Assembly: GCA_900553355.1 (NCBI GenBank) | Contig: USDK01000003.1 | Coordinates: 1 to 64,000 of the forward strand | Reading direction: 5' to 3' | Origin: an uncultured Lachnospiraceae bacterium | GTDB lineage: Bacteria; Bacillota; Clostridia; Lachnospirales; Lachnospiraceae | DNA length: 64,000 nucleotides | Shown: positions 33,971 to 43,299 of the stretch, piece after piece | Position numbering within the stretch: the first letter of the stretch is position 1 | Layout of the letters: the number at the start of each line of letters is the position of its first letter | Notes under the pieces: model-generated | Database searches by the model: none | Seen by the model: only the letters and a program-made list of their open reading frames with translations | What the model was told of the DNA's origin: nothing | Position numbers and translations under genes: made by a program

Positions 33971-34613
33971 GGTGATCGCGGGCTATACCGTCTATGTGGA
34001 TCTACTGAAGGCATCATTTCCCAAAGCAGAATATGTGACAACGCCGATGCGGCAGGAGGCAGAACGGTGCCGTCTGGCATTTGAGGCAGCCAGGGAAGGA
34101 AAAACGACCGCCATGGTATGCAGCGGAGATGCAGGGATCTATGGCATGGCCGGGCTGATGTACGAAGTAGGAGAGGACTACCCGGAGGTGGAGATCGAGG
34201 TGGTTCCGGGAGTGACAGCTGCCCTTGGAGGAGCGGCTGTTCTGGGAGCTCCTCTTGGTCATGATCTTTGCATCATCAGCTTAAGTGATCTTCTGACGCC
34301 ATGGGAGACAATTGAAAAGAGGCTTCTGGCGGCAGCCGGAGGCGATTTTGTGATCTGTCTTTATAATCCGGCCAGCCGGAAACGGAAGGACTATCTGAAA
34401 AAAGCCTGTGAGATCCTTAGGACCTGTAAACCGGCGGATACAGTATGCGGTATCGTGAAAAATATTGACAGAGAAGGGGAAGCGTTTCAGATCCTTTCTC
34501 TGGAAGAACTAAAAGAGACTCCGGCCGATATGTTTTCTACCGTTTATATAGGAAACCAGGAGACAAAAGTCATCCGGGGACGGATGGTGACACCAAGAGG
34601 ATATAAGTTATGA
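33885..34613 (+). CDS. cbiH: Cobalt-precorrin-3 C17-methyltransferase
   Basis: 242 residues from TTG 33885 (GGAG 8 nt upstream); GTG 33876 would add three residues. Tetrapyrrole methylase with KVYVVGMGPGSPEQMTEKA, CSGDAGIYGMAGL and DLLTPWETIEKRL, typical of CbiH/CobJ, which contracts the ring. It overlaps cbiG by 86 nt and the next fusion gene by 4 nt (ATGA). It lacks the extra iron-sulphur domain some CbiH proteins carry. Confidence 0.93.
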   Translation: MKKVYVVGMGPGSPEQMTEKARQVFASCEVIAGYTVYVDLLKASFPKAEYVTTPMRQEAERCRLAFEAAREGKTTAMVCSGDAGIYGMAGLMYEVGEDYPEVEIEVVPGVTAALGGAAVLGAPLGHDLCIISLSDLLTPWETIEKRLLAAAGGDFVICLYNPASRKRKDYLKKACEILRTCKPADTVCGIVKNIDREGEAFQILSLEELKETPADMFSTVYIGNQETKVIRGRMVTPRGYKL

Positions 34614-36601
34614 CGCAGAAAAAAGTTTTGATCTTTGGAGGGACAACCGAGGGAAGAAGACTCACCGAATATCTGGCAGCGCAGAAGGTAAGAACCCATG
34701 TGTGTGTGGCGACAGATTATGGGGAGAGCCTGCTTCCGGAAAGCGAATACGTGACCAGAAGCGGCCGGCGGATGGATGCAGGCGAGATGGAACGAAAGAT
34801 CCGGGAATATGACCCTGCTTACGTCGTGGATGCGACTCATCCTTATGCAAGCCAGGTGTCGGATCATGTGGAGGAAGCCTGCAGAGCCTGTGAAAAACCC
34901 TATCTTAGACTGCTCAGGCAGACAAAGAAAGGCAAGGTGTCCCATGGCACAGTCAGGGTAGAAAATGTAGAGAAGGCGGTCCGTTATCTTTCCGGCACGA
35001 AAGGAAACATCCTGGTGACCACCGGGAGCAAAGAGATACAGGCCTTTACAGAGCTCCCTCATTATCAGGAGCGAGTGTTTGCCAGGGTATTGTCTCTGCC
35101 ATCAGTAGTGGAAAAGTGTCAGAGTCTGGGATTGGAAGGAAGGCATCTGATCTGTATGCAGGGGCCGTTTTCGGTGGAGATGAATCTGGCTATGCTGAGG
35201 GATTTTAAGATCAGGCATCTGGTGACCAAGGAAGCCGGGGCAGCCGGAGGATTTCCGGAGAAATGTCTGGCGGCAGAAAAGGCCGGTGTAGAGCTTGTCG
35301 TGATCGGAAGACCAAAGGAGAAGGAAGGCCTGGAAGAGCAGGAGCTCTATACTTTTCTTAAGGAGAAGCTTGGACTTAAGACTACCTGGGATCTGACGAT
35401 TGCAGGGATCGGGATGGGCGCTGAAGCCGGGATGACGGAAGCTGTAAAAACAGCCTGCCAGGAAGCCGGACTTCTGATCGGCGCCGGACGGATGCTGCAG
35501 GCGGCAGCGATGGACGGTCAGCTTCTGGAAGAAGCCTATCGTCCGGAAGAGATCCTGGCAGCTCTTAAGAAGCATCCTTCCGTAAGAAAGGCGGCGGTGG
35601 TTTTGTCTGGGGATCCCGGCTTTTACAGTGGGGCGAAAAAGCTGCTGGAAGCTTTAAAGGAGGAACCGGATATCTGTGCGCGTGTACTACCGGGGATCTC
35701 TTCCGTATCCTACCTGTGTGCAAGGCTGGGCACCAGCTGGGAGGATGCGGAGGTCTTAAGTCTCCATGGAAGAGAAGGGAACCTGATAAAAGCGGTAGAA
35801 GACCATGCCAAAACGATTGTACTGGGAAGCGGCGCCGAGAGTGTCCGGAAAATCTGTGAAAACCTGAAAGACTATGGGTTCGGAGGGCTGACGGTGACTG
35901 TCGGAGCAAAATTATCCTATCCGGAAGAAGAGATCCGGAGTGGCACGGCAGAAGAACTGACATCCTATGAGGGAGAGGGGCCGCTTCTGCTTCTGATTGA
36001 AAATCCGGACGGAGGGAAGAGCCCTTGTGTCCCCGGGATTCCAGATGAAGCTTTTCTGCGGGGAAAAGTGCCGATGACCAAAGAAGAGGTCCGCTGCATC
36101 TGCCTGTCCAAGATGCGGCTGTCCAGAACTTCTGTAGTCTATGATGTGGGAGCCGGGACAGGTTCCATAGCCGTGGAGGCGGCCAGGATGGCAGACAAAG
36201 GACAGGTCTATGCGGTCGAGAGAAATTCTGAAGGACTGGAACTGATCCGGGAGAATGGACGGAATCTGAAAGCAGAAAATCTGATCCTGGTGCCGGGAGA
36301 GGCCCCGGAGGTCTTAGAGGAGCTTCCGGCTCCGGACTGTGTATTTATCGGGGGAAGCGGCGGACATCTGAAAGAGATCCTGGAAACAGTGACCCGGAAG
36401 AATCCAAAAGTCCGGGTGGTGCTGACGGCAATTTCTCTGGAGACAATGGCAGAAGCGAAAGAATGCCTGGAGTCTTTTGTCCATACAGAGGAAGAAGTCG
36501 TGCAGATAGCAGTCAGCAGGGCGAGAAAAGCAGGAAGCTATCATCTGATGAACGGACAGAATCCGGTATTTGTCTTTAGCTTTACCTGTGGCAAGGAGTA
36601 G
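34610..36601 (+). CDS. Trifunctional CbiJ-CbiE-CbiT fusion (precorrin-6A reductase / C5,15-methyltransferase / C12 decarboxylase)
   Basis: 663 residues with three enzymes in one chain. Residues 1-255 are the CbiJ/CobK reductase (LIFGGTTEGRRL, VDATHPYAS, TKEAGAAGGFPEK). Residues 260-465 are CbiE (LTIAGIGMGAEAGMT, VVLSGDPGFYSGA, VLPGISSVSYL). Residues 480-663 are CbiT, with SAM motif YDVGAGTGSIAVEAA (511-525). E/T fusions (CobL) are common; joining CbiJ as well is less usual. Together they reduce, methylate C5 and C15, and decarboxylate consecutive intermediates. It lies 3 bp before cbiA. Confidence 0.92.
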   Translation: MTQKKVLIFGGTTEGRRLTEYLAAQKVRTHVCVATDYGESLLPESEYVTRSGRRMDAGEMERKIREYDPAYVVDATHPYASQVSDHVEEACRACEKPYLRLLRQTKKGKVSHGTVRVENVEKAVRYLSGTKGNILVTTGSKEIQAFTELPHYQERVFARVLSLPSVVEKCQSLGLEGRHLICMQGPFSVEMNLAMLRDFKIRHLVTKEAGAAGGFPEKCLAAEKAGVELVVIGRPKEKEGLEEQELYTFLKEKLGLKTTWDLTIAGIGMGAEAGMTEAVKTACQEAGLLIGAGRMLQAAAMDGQLLEEAYRPEEILAALKKHPSVRKAAVVLSGDPGFYSGAKKLLEALKEEPDICARVLPGISSVSYLCARLGTSWEDAEVLSLHGREGNLIKAVEDHAKTIVLGSGAESVRKICENLKDYGFGGLTVTVGAKLSYPEEEIRSGTAEELTSYEGEGPLLLLIENPDGGKSPCVPGIPDEAFLRGKVPMTKEEVRCICLSKMRLSRTSVVYDVGAGTGSIAVEAARMADKGQVYAVERNSEGLELIRENGRNLKAENLILVPGEAPEVLEELPAPDCVFIGGSGGHLKEILETVTRKNPKVRVVLTAISLETMAEAKECLESFVHTEEEVVQIAVSRARKAGSYHLMNGQNPVFVFSFTCGKE

Positions 36602-36604
36602 AAA

Positions 36605-37972
36605 ATGAAGAAAAAAATGCCAAGAATCATGATCGCAGCGCCCGGAAGCGGTACGGGTAAGACGATGCTGACCTGTGCTCTTTTAAAGGCATGGAAAGAA
36701 AGAGGGCTCAGGCTTCGGGCCTATAAGTGTGGCCCCGACTATATTGACCCGATGTTTCATAAAGAAGCTCTGGGGATCGACAGCGCCAACCTGGATGTCT
36801 TCCTCTGTGGCAGAAAGTTTCTGAGGAGGCGCCTTTTCAAGGATGCAGAATACACAGACCTGGCAGTGCTGGAAGGCGTGATGGGCTATTATGACGGCAT
36901 CGCAGGAATCTCCACAGAGGCCAGTTCCTATGACGTTGCGGATGCCACAAATACACCGGCAGTCCTTCTGGTGGACGGCCGGGGAAAGAGTCTTTCGATC
37001 CTGCCAGAGATCCAGGGGTTTTTAAATTTTCAGGCAGACAGTCATATCCAGGGCGTGATCCTTGGACGGATTTCTGCCGGCATGTATCCCCGTCTGAAGC
37101 AGATGATTGAAGAGAAAACCGGGATTTCCGTATACGGCTATTTTCCGGAACGTACAGACCTTAAAGTGGAAAGCCGCTACCTGGGACTGACTCTTCCGGG
37201 AGAATTAGAAACACTGGAAAACACCCTGGACGCATTGGGACGTCAGGCAGAGGAAACCCTTGATCTGGACGGCCTTTTAGAGCTTGCAGGGACGGCAGGA
37301 GAACTGGAATGGGAGGATGGTGCTTTCACGTGGGAAAAAGGAGCGCCAGTACAGATCGGTGTGGCAAGAGATGCGGCCTTTTGTTTCTTTTACCGGGACA
37401 ATCTGGAGATTCTGGAAGCCCTGGGAGCAGAGATTACCTTTTTTTCTCCTCTGGAGGATGAAAAGATCCCGGAAGGAGTGGATGGGCTGATCTTTTACGG
37501 AGGTTATCCGGAGCTGTATGCGGAAAAACTAAGCGCCAACGAAAGAATGAGGAAAAGCGTCCGGCGTGCCATAGAGGAGGGGATGCCCTGCATCGCAGAA
37601 TGCGGCGGCTTCCTTTACCTTCAGGAATATCTGGAGGATCAGGAGGGCAGGCGTTTTTCCATGGCAGGGGCGCTGCCTGAAGGAAGCAGGTATACCGGAA
37701 GGCTTGGGCGGTTCGGATATGTGACCTTATCCGGAGAAACTGCATTTGGGCGTCCGGCAGGAGAGATCCCGGCTCATGAGTTCCATTATTATGATTCTGC
37801 AGATCCCGGAAGCAGCTTTCTGGCAAAAAAGCCTTTATCAGACAGGAGCTGGAGGTGCATCATCAGTACAGACCGGATGTGGGCAGGATATCCTCATATC
37901 CATTATGGAGGAAGCAGAACATTCGCACAGAATTTTCTGGAAGCATGCAGAGACAGGAGGAAAGATCGATGA
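36605..37972 (+). CDS. cbiA: Cobyrinate a,c-diamide synthase
   Basis: 455 residues. It has an N-terminal ATP-binding P-loop (IAAPGSGTGKTMLTCALLKAW, CGPDYIDPMFH) and a C-terminal class I glutamine amidotransferase domain with catalytic Cys in IAECGGFLYLQ. It amidates the a and c side chains using glutamine. Its stop overlaps cobT by 4 nt. Confidence 0.95.
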   Translation: MKKKMPRIMIAAPGSGTGKTMLTCALLKAWKERGLRLRAYKCGPDYIDPMFHKEALGIDSANLDVFLCGRKFLRRRLFKDAEYTDLAVLEGVMGYYDGIAGISTEASSYDVADATNTPAVLLVDGRGKSLSILPEIQGFLNFQADSHIQGVILGRISAGMYPRLKQMIEEKTGISVYGYFPERTDLKVESRYLGLTLPGELETLENTLDALGRQAEETLDLDGLLELAGTAGELEWEDGAFTWEKGAPVQIGVARDAAFCFFYRDNLEILEALGAEITFFSPLEDEKIPEGVDGLIFYGGYPELYAEKLSANERMRKSVRRAIEEGMPCIAECGGFLYLQEYLEDQEGRRFSMAGALPEGSRYTGRLGRFGYVTLSGETAFGRPAGEIPAHEFHYYDSADPGSSFLAKKPLSDRSWRCIISTDRMWAGYPHIHYGGSRTFAQNFLEACRDRRKDR

Positions 37973-39036
37973 ACCAGGAAGAAAAGTTACAGGAAGTGAT
38001 CGGAAAGATCGGGCCGTTAGACGAAAAGGCTATGGAGCAGGCTGCCAGAAAGTGGAATTCTATCGCAAAGCCGCTCCACAGTCTGGGAAAGCTGGAAGAG
38101 CATATCATCCGGATCGCCGGGATCACCGGGACGAGCGAGGTACGGATCGACCGGAAGGAACTGATCGTGATGTGCGCAGATAACGGTGTGGTGGCAGAAG
38201 GAGTGACCCAGACCGGCCAGGAGGTGACTGCTATTGTGGCGGAAAACTTTCTGACTGGAGACACCAGCGCCGCCATCATGTGCCAGTGTGCAGGAGCAAA
38301 GATCTGTCCTGTCGATATCGGGATGGCAGCAGATACAAAGGTACCGGACTATAAGATTGCCTATGGTACGAAAAACCTGGCAGAGGAGCCGGCCATGACA
38401 AGAGACCAGGCACTTCAAAGCATCCTTACCGGAGTCCGGATCGTGGAACAGAAAAAGGAAGAAGGGGTACAGCTTCTGGCTACCGGAGAGATGGGAATCG
38501 GCAATACTACCACCAGCAGCGCAGTGCTTTCCGCTCTTCTTGGAGTGGATCCTGTGGAGGTGACAGGAAGAGGAGCCGGGCTTACCAGAAAAGGCCTGGA
38601 GACCAAGGTGCAGGTGATCCGCCATGCACTCATGCTCCATCGGCCGGAGAAGTCTGATCCGGTGGATGTGCTGGCAAAAGTGGGAGGCTTCGATATCGGG
38701 GGACTGACAGGCGTCTATCTGGGTGCCGCAAAGGAGAGGATCCCGGTGCTGATCGACGGTTTTATCTCCGGGACGGCCGCACTTCTTGCCTGTCGCCTCT
38801 GCCCAGGGGCAAAGGAATATATGATCGCCTCCCATAAGTCCAAGGAACCGGGAATGCAGGTCTTGCTGGAAGCTCTAGGACTCCCGGCCTCTCTGGACTG
38901 CGACATGTGTCTGGGAGAAGGAACAGGGGCAGTTGCCTTTTTCCCGGTTCTTGATATGGCGGCTGCGGTTTACCAGAAGATGAGTACGTTCGAAGAGATT
39001 CAGGTAGAAGAGTACCAGGAATTAGGAGACCAGTAA
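37969..39036 (+). CDS. cobT: Nicotinate-nucleotide:dimethylbenzimidazole phosphoribosyltransferase
   Basis: 355 residues. Motifs MCADNGVVAEGVTQTG, GEMGIGNTTTSSAV, GRGAGLT and the C-terminal LGEGTGAVAFFP with the catalytic Glu. It makes the alpha-ribazole phosphate for the lower ligand. ATG 37969 overlaps the cbiA stop and follows GGAGGAAAG. No bluB or bza genes for the base are in the window, so the lower base is unknown. Confidence 0.95.
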   Translation: MNQEEKLQEVIGKIGPLDEKAMEQAARKWNSIAKPLHSLGKLEEHIIRIAGITGTSEVRIDRKELIVMCADNGVVAEGVTQTGQEVTAIVAENFLTGDTSAAIMCQCAGAKICPVDIGMAADTKVPDYKIAYGTKNLAEEPAMTRDQALQSILTGVRIVEQKKEEGVQLLATGEMGIGNTTTSSAVLSALLGVDPVEVTGRGAGLTRKGLETKVQVIRHALMLHRPEKSDPVDVLAKVGGFDIGGLTGVYLGAAKERIPVLIDGFISGTAALLACRLCPGAKEYMIASHKSKEPGMQVLLEALGLPASLDCDMCLGEGTGAVAFFPVLDMAAAVYQKMSTFEEIQVEEYQELGDQ

Positions 39037-39578
39037 TGATACATTTGATCACAGGAGGAAGTGGGAGCGGAAAGTCCGCCTATGCGGAGGAGTGGCTGAT
39101 CCGGAAAAAAAGCCAGAAGCCGTTTCTCTATGTTGCCACTATGCGTCCCTTTGGAGAGGAAAGCAGGGAAAAAATCCGGCGCCATCAGAAGCTGCGGGCT
39201 GGAAAAGGCTTTTTTACTCTGGAGTGCTGCCAGGATCTGAAGGATCTGGAAATTCCGGACAATGCCGGAATTCTGCTGGAATGTGTGATGAATCTTGCGG
39301 CCAATGAATATTACAGGGATGACATCGCGGCGTCAGAAGCCAGGATCCAGGCAGACGAGCTGGTGGAAGAAAGGGTGCTGGATGGGGTCCGGCATCTTTC
39401 AGAAAAGACAGAGTTTCTGACCATGGTGACCGGACGGGTGGATGAGGATCTTTTTTCCTACTCGGAAGAGACCAGAGGCTACCAGAGGATTCTGGGGAGG
39501 ATTAATCAGAAGATCGGCATAATGTCTGATCAGATCACGGAGGTGGTGTACGGGATTCCCGTACCGGTAAAACGATGA
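39036..39578 (+). CDS. cobU: Adenosylcobinamide kinase/GTP:adenosylcobinamide-phosphate guanylyltransferase
   Basis: 180 residues. Canonical CobU P-loop GGSGSGKSAYAE (7-18), the guanylylation His region RRHQKLRAGKGFFTLE, and the internal LLECVMNLAANEYY segment. It activates cobinamide for nucleotide-loop assembly. It shares one base with the cobT stop and overlaps cobS by 4 nt. Confidence 0.94.
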   Translation: MIHLITGGSGSGKSAYAEEWLIRKKSQKPFLYVATMRPFGEESREKIRRHQKLRAGKGFFTLECCQDLKDLEIPDNAGILLECVMNLAANEYYRDDIAASEARIQADELVEERVLDGVRHLSEKTEFLTMVTGRVDEDLFSYSEETRGYQRILGRINQKIGIMSDQITEVVYGIPVPVKR

Positions 39579-40362
39579 AGGATAGATTATGGAACAGTCT
39601 GAAAATTGCATGTTCGATGTACAGTAAAATTCCGGTGCCTCAGGCAGACTGGACAAAAGAAAACAAGGCCTATGTCATGTGCTTTTTCCCATGGGTGGGG
39701 GTGGTGATCGCAGGTTTGATGCTTGCCCTCTATCAGGTGAAGGTGCTGGTCGGAGAGACTGTGTATGGATTCCCGGATCTTTTTTTTACCGTGCTTTTCG
39801 TGCTGCTTCCAGTGTGGGTTACAGGGGGAATTCATCTGGATGGGTATCTGGACACTCAGGACGCCCTTCATTCTTACCAGCCCAGGGAGCGGAAACTGGA
39901 AATTTTAAAAGATCCCCATACAGGCGCCTTTGCGGTAATTGCCGGAATCTGCTATTTTGTGCTGGAGCTGGGGATCTACAGCGGACTGACAGCAGAAAGT
40001 GTGAAGGTGGCCGCGGCGGGATTCGTGTTGTCCCGTGCCCTCAGCGGTCTTTCGGTGGTCTGTTTTCCTCAGGCGAGGAAGAAGGGCATGGCGGCAGATT
40101 TTTCTAACGGAGCCAGTAAAAAAGGATGCAGGGCGGTGCTGACCATTTATGTGATCCTTTCTATGGCTGTTATGGTGCTGGCGGTGTGCCGGGGATCGCA
40201 GCCGCAGCCGCGGCCGCCGGTGTGTTTCTTTATTACCGGCATATGACAAAGAAGATCTTTGGCGGAATGACCGGGGACCTGGCAGGGTATTTTCTGCAGC
40301 TTTGTGAGATCTGGATCGCCGGGGCTGCCGTGATCACAGATCTTCTGATGAAAGGAGCGTAG
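39575..40362 (+). pseudogene. cobS: Adenosylcobinamide-GDP ribazoletransferase with a frameshift
   Basis: The frame from 39575 encodes normal CobS (TGGIHLDGYLDTQDALHSY, DPHTGAFAVIAG, LSRALSGLSVV) up to about residue 203, then ends at 40246 after an unrelated Pro-rich tail. The correct C-terminus (FGGMTGDLAGYFLQLCEIWIAGAAVI) continues in the -1 frame to 40362. One missing base near 40181-40195, in a GC-rich tract with GGGG, explains it. Without the last helices CobS is probably inactive. A sequencing error is possible because the rest of the pathway is intact. Confidence 0.85.
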
Positions 40363-40371
40363 GTGGTAAAG

Positions 40372-40749
40372 ATGGAACTGATCGTAGGAGGCGCTTATCA
40401 GGGAAAAGAAGAATACGCCAGGCAAAGATTTCCGGAAATCTCCTGGGCTGATGGAGAAACCTGCGGCGAGGAGGAGCTTTTTAGCTGTCAGGGAATCTTA
40501 AACTTTCAGCGGTATCTGGAGCGCCGGATGAAAGAAGGAGAGCCGCTGGATCAGCTGGCAGAACGGATGTATGAGAAAAATCCGGATATGGTGATTGTGG
40601 CAGACGAGATTGGCTGCGGCATCGTTCCGCTGGACCCTTTTCAGAGAAAATTCCGGGAGCAGGCCGGAAGGGTCTGTACAAAGCTGGCGGAGAAGTCGGT
40701 ACGGGTCCACCGGGTCATCTGCGGCGTAGGGATGGTGATCAAGGGATGA
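40372..40749 (+). CDS. CobU-like protein with degenerate P-loop
   Basis: About 125 residues from ATG 40372 (AGGTGG upstream; GTG 40363 is an alternative). The start MELIVGGAYQGKEEYARQRF aligns with the CobU P-loop, but the Ser/Thr after GK is Glu. The end VIVADEIGCGIVPLDPFQRKFREQAGRVCTKLAEKSVRVHRVICGV matches the CobU C-terminus. The middle, including the guanylylation His segment, is shortened. It may be an inactive CobU paralogue, a regulator, or have a new activity. It sits between cobS and cobC. Confidence 0.7.
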   Translation: MELIVGGAYQGKEEYARQRFPEISWADGETCGEEELFSCQGILNFQRYLERRMKEGEPLDQLAERMYEKNPDMVIVADEIGCGIVPLDPFQRKFREQAGRVCTKLAEKSVRVHRVICGVGMVIKG

Positions 40750-41435
40750 CGATCCATATGTTTCTGATCCGTCATGGGAAGACAAAGGGCAATCTGGAGC
40801 ACCGCTATATCGGGAGAACAGATGAATCTCTGTGCGAAAAAGGGAAAGAAGAGCTTTTGCGCCGGAGAGCGCCGGAGGTCCAAAGAGTATATGCAAGCCC
40901 TATGCGCCGGTGTATCCAGACGGCAGAAATCCTGTATCCGGCAAGGGAGTTCCTTAAGGTAGAAGACTTCCGGGAATGTGATTTCGGAAGGTTTGAAGGA
41001 AAGAATTACCAGGAGTTAAGTAAGGATCCGGGGTATCAGGCATGGATCGACAGCGGAGGATCCCTGGCCTTTCCCGGCGGAGAAAGCCCCGCAGATTTCC
41101 GCAGGCGGTGTGTACACGGATTTGAACGTGTGCTAGATGGCTGCCGGAAGGATGGAGTGCAGACGGTGGCGCTTATTGTCCATGGCGGTACCATCATGAG
41201 TATCATGGAGGCATATGCAAGGCCCCGGGGCACTTATTATGATTATCAAGTAGGAAACGGAGAAGGATATGAACTGGTTATTACAGATGACAGTGCCGGT
41301 ACTGGCTGGCTTTGTGCTGGATCTTCTGCTGGGAGATCCGAGGTGGCTCTATCATCCGGTGCGTCTGATAGGTCATGTGATCACCTTTGGAGAAAAAATT
41401 ATCAGAGGCTGCCTTCCGAAGACGAAAAACAGTGA
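40746..41435 (+). CDS. cobC: Histidine phosphatase, alpha-ribazole-phosphate phosphatase candidate
   Basis: 229 residues. Phosphoglycerate-mutase fold: FLIRHGKTKGNLEHRYIGRTD (catalytic His), SPMRRCIQTAEIL, ECDFGRFEGKNYQEL and IVHGGTIMSIM (second His). In this locus it should dephosphorylate alpha-ribazole-5'-P or adenosylcobalamin-5'-P. The last 55 residues (TGWLCAGSSAGRSE..) overlap cbiB out of frame by 167 nt and look non-native, so the original stop may be lost. It overlaps the CobU-like gene by 4 nt. Confidence 0.87.
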   Translation: MTIHMFLIRHGKTKGNLEHRYIGRTDESLCEKGKEELLRRRAPEVQRVYASPMRRCIQTAEILYPAREFLKVEDFRECDFGRFEGKNYQELSKDPGYQAWIDSGGSLAFPGGESPADFRRRCVHGFERVLDGCRKDGVQTVALIVHGGTIMSIMEAYARPRGTYYDYQVGNGEGYELVITDDSAGTGWLCAGSSAGRSEVALSSGASDRSCDHLWRKNYQRLPSEDEKQ

Positions 41436-42249
41436 ACGGCTGGGCGGCGTGCTGCTGGTCCTTTTGGTCCTGGCAGTCAGTACGGCCGTCCCGGCAGGAA
41501 TCTTATGGATCCTGTACCAGATCTTTTGGCCGTTAGGATTACTTCTGGAGACCTTTTCCTGCTATCAGCTTCTGGCTGTAAAATCCTTAAAAACGGAGAG
41601 CGACAAAGTCTTCCTGGCGTTAAGGGACGAGGGCCTGGAAAAAGGAAGAAAGGCAGTCTCCATGATCGTAGGACGGGATACAGACAGCCTGACCGAAGAA
41701 GGGGTGACGAAGGCAGCGGTAGAGACGGTGGCGGAGAATACCTCCGACGGCGTGATCGCACCTCTTTTTTACATGGTAATCGGAGGAGCTGTGGCAGGAT
41801 TTGCCTATAAAGCTGTCAATACCATGGATTCCATGGTGGGTTATAAAAATGAAAGATACCGGTATTTTGGGACGGCAGCGGCAAGACTGGACGATATCGC
41901 AAACTTCATTCCTGCCCGGATCGCGGCGGTGCTGATGATCGCAGCATCCTGCCTTCTTGGGATGGATGCAAAAAGAGCATTCAGGATCTACCGGAGAGAC
42001 CGGAAAAAACATAAAAGCCCCAATGCGGCTCAGACGGAGTCGGTCATGGCAGGGGCATTAGGAGTGGAACTTGCGGGAAATGCCTGGTATTTTGGAACCC
42101 TGCATGAAAAACCGTCCATCGGGGATCCGCAGCGGAAGATTGAAATCCTGGATATCAGGAGGGCTCACCGCTTGTTGTATGGAACCAGCATCCTTGCCCT
42201 GGTGCTTCTGATGGGAGTCAAGGGTCTGCTGATATGGCTGTTGTGGTAG
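41269..42249 (+). CDS. cbiB: Adenosylcobinamide-phosphate synthase
   Basis: 326 residues, multi-helix membrane protein. Motifs LDLLLGDPRWLYHPVRLIG, ETVAENTSDGVIAPLFY, NTMDSMVGYKNERYRYFG and PNAAQTESVMAGALGVELAG are typical of CbiB. It attaches aminopropanol phosphate to adenosylcobyric acid. The start has GGAGAAGG just upstream, inside the cobC frame. Confidence 0.95.
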   Translation: MNWLLQMTVPVLAGFVLDLLLGDPRWLYHPVRLIGHVITFGEKIIRGCLPKTKNSERLGGVLLVLLVLAVSTAVPAGILWILYQIFWPLGLLLETFSCYQLLAVKSLKTESDKVFLALRDEGLEKGRKAVSMIVGRDTDSLTEEGVTKAAVETVAENTSDGVIAPLFYMVIGGAVAGFAYKAVNTMDSMVGYKNERYRYFGTAAARLDDIANFIPARIAAVLMIAASCLLGMDAKRAFRIYRRDRKKHKSPNAAQTESVMAGALGVELAGNAWYFGTLHEKPSIGDPQRKIEILDIRRAHRLLYGTSILALVLLMGVKGLLIWLLW

Positions 42250-42258
42250 GAGGTTGAG

Positions 42259-43299
42259 ATGAAGAAAGAACAGATACACGGAGGAGATATTTACCGGAAT
42301 CCCGGCGTCATAGATTTTTCTGTCAACAGCAATCCGCTGGGAGTGCAAAAAGAGGTGATGAGTGCTCTGGAGAACAATCTTGAAAAGATCGCCCATTATC
42401 CGGATATCCAGTGTGAGGCGCTGATCCGGGAGATCTGCCGGTTTGAGCAGGTGGAGCCAGATCAGGTGCTGTGCGGAAACGGAGCGGCAGAGTTGTTTTT
42501 TGCTGCTGCTATGGCAAAAAAACCAGGAACGGTACTTTTGCCGGTCCCCTCTTTTGCGGAGTATGAACGGGCCTTACGTCCGGTGGGGGCCAGGATCAGG
42601 GAATATTTTCTCAGGCCAGAGCAGGAATTCCAGGTGACGGAGGAGATCCTTGACGCCATTACGCCGGAGATAGACCTTTTAATTCTCTGTAATCCCAACA
42701 ATCCGACAGGACAGGTTATTTCTCGGCCCCTCCTTGTCAGGATTCTGAAAAGGTGCCAGGAACAACAGGTGACGCTGCTTCTGGATGAATGTTTTGTGGA
42801 TTTCCTGGATCGGCCGGATGAGGTGACGATGACGGGATATCTGAAGGAGTATCCGGAACTTCTGATCGTAAAGGCTTTTACCAAAACTTTTTGTATGCCG
42901 GGACTCAGGCTTGGATATGCACTCTGTGGTGACGATGGGCTCCTGGAAAAAATGGAAGGCTGTCTGCAGCCTTGGAATGTATCTGTTCCGGCGCAGATTG
43001 CCGGAGCCGCAGCCATGCATCACGGTGAAACATATCTGAAAGAAACCAGAAAGTTTCTAAAGAAAGAACGTGAGAGGATGCGCAGTGAAATGGAAAAGGC
43101 AGGCGACCGCGTGATCGGGTCTTCGGCAAATTATCTGTTTTTTACCAGCCGGGCGGGATTGTACGAAAAAGCCCTGGAAGCCGGATTCCTGATCCGGGAC
43201 TGTGGAAATTACCGGGGACTTACGGAAGGATATTACCGGGTTGCTGTCCGGACAAAAGAAGAAAATGAGAGGTGGATCGCATGGCGAAAAGGATTATGA
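42259..43299 (+). CDS. cobD: L-threonine-O-3-phosphate decarboxylase
   Basis: 346 residues, fold-type I PLP enzyme of the CobD/HisC group. [22 protein letters not shown] at the N-terminus distinguishes CobD from HisC. CNPNNPTG and the PLP lysine in [17 protein letters not shown] are visible. It makes (R)-1-amino-2-propanol phosphate for CbiB. It overlaps cbiP by 19 nt. Confidence 0.93.
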   Translation: MKKEQIHGGDIYRNPGVIDFSVNSNPLGVQKEVMSALENNLEKIAHYPDIQCEALIREICRFEQVEPDQVLCGNGAAELFFAAAMAKKPGTVLLPVPSFAEYERALRPVGARIREYFLRPEQEFQVTEEILDAITPEIDLLILCNPNNPTGQVISRPLLVRILKRCQEQQVTLLLDECFVDFLDRPDEVTMTGYLKEYPELLIVKAFTKTFCMPGLRLGYALCGDDGLLEKMEGCLQPWNVSVPAQIAGAAAMHHGETYLKETRKFLKKERERMRSEMEKAGDRVIGSSANYLFFTSRAGLYEKALEAGFLIRDCGNYRGLTEGYYRVAVRTKEENERWIAWRKGL

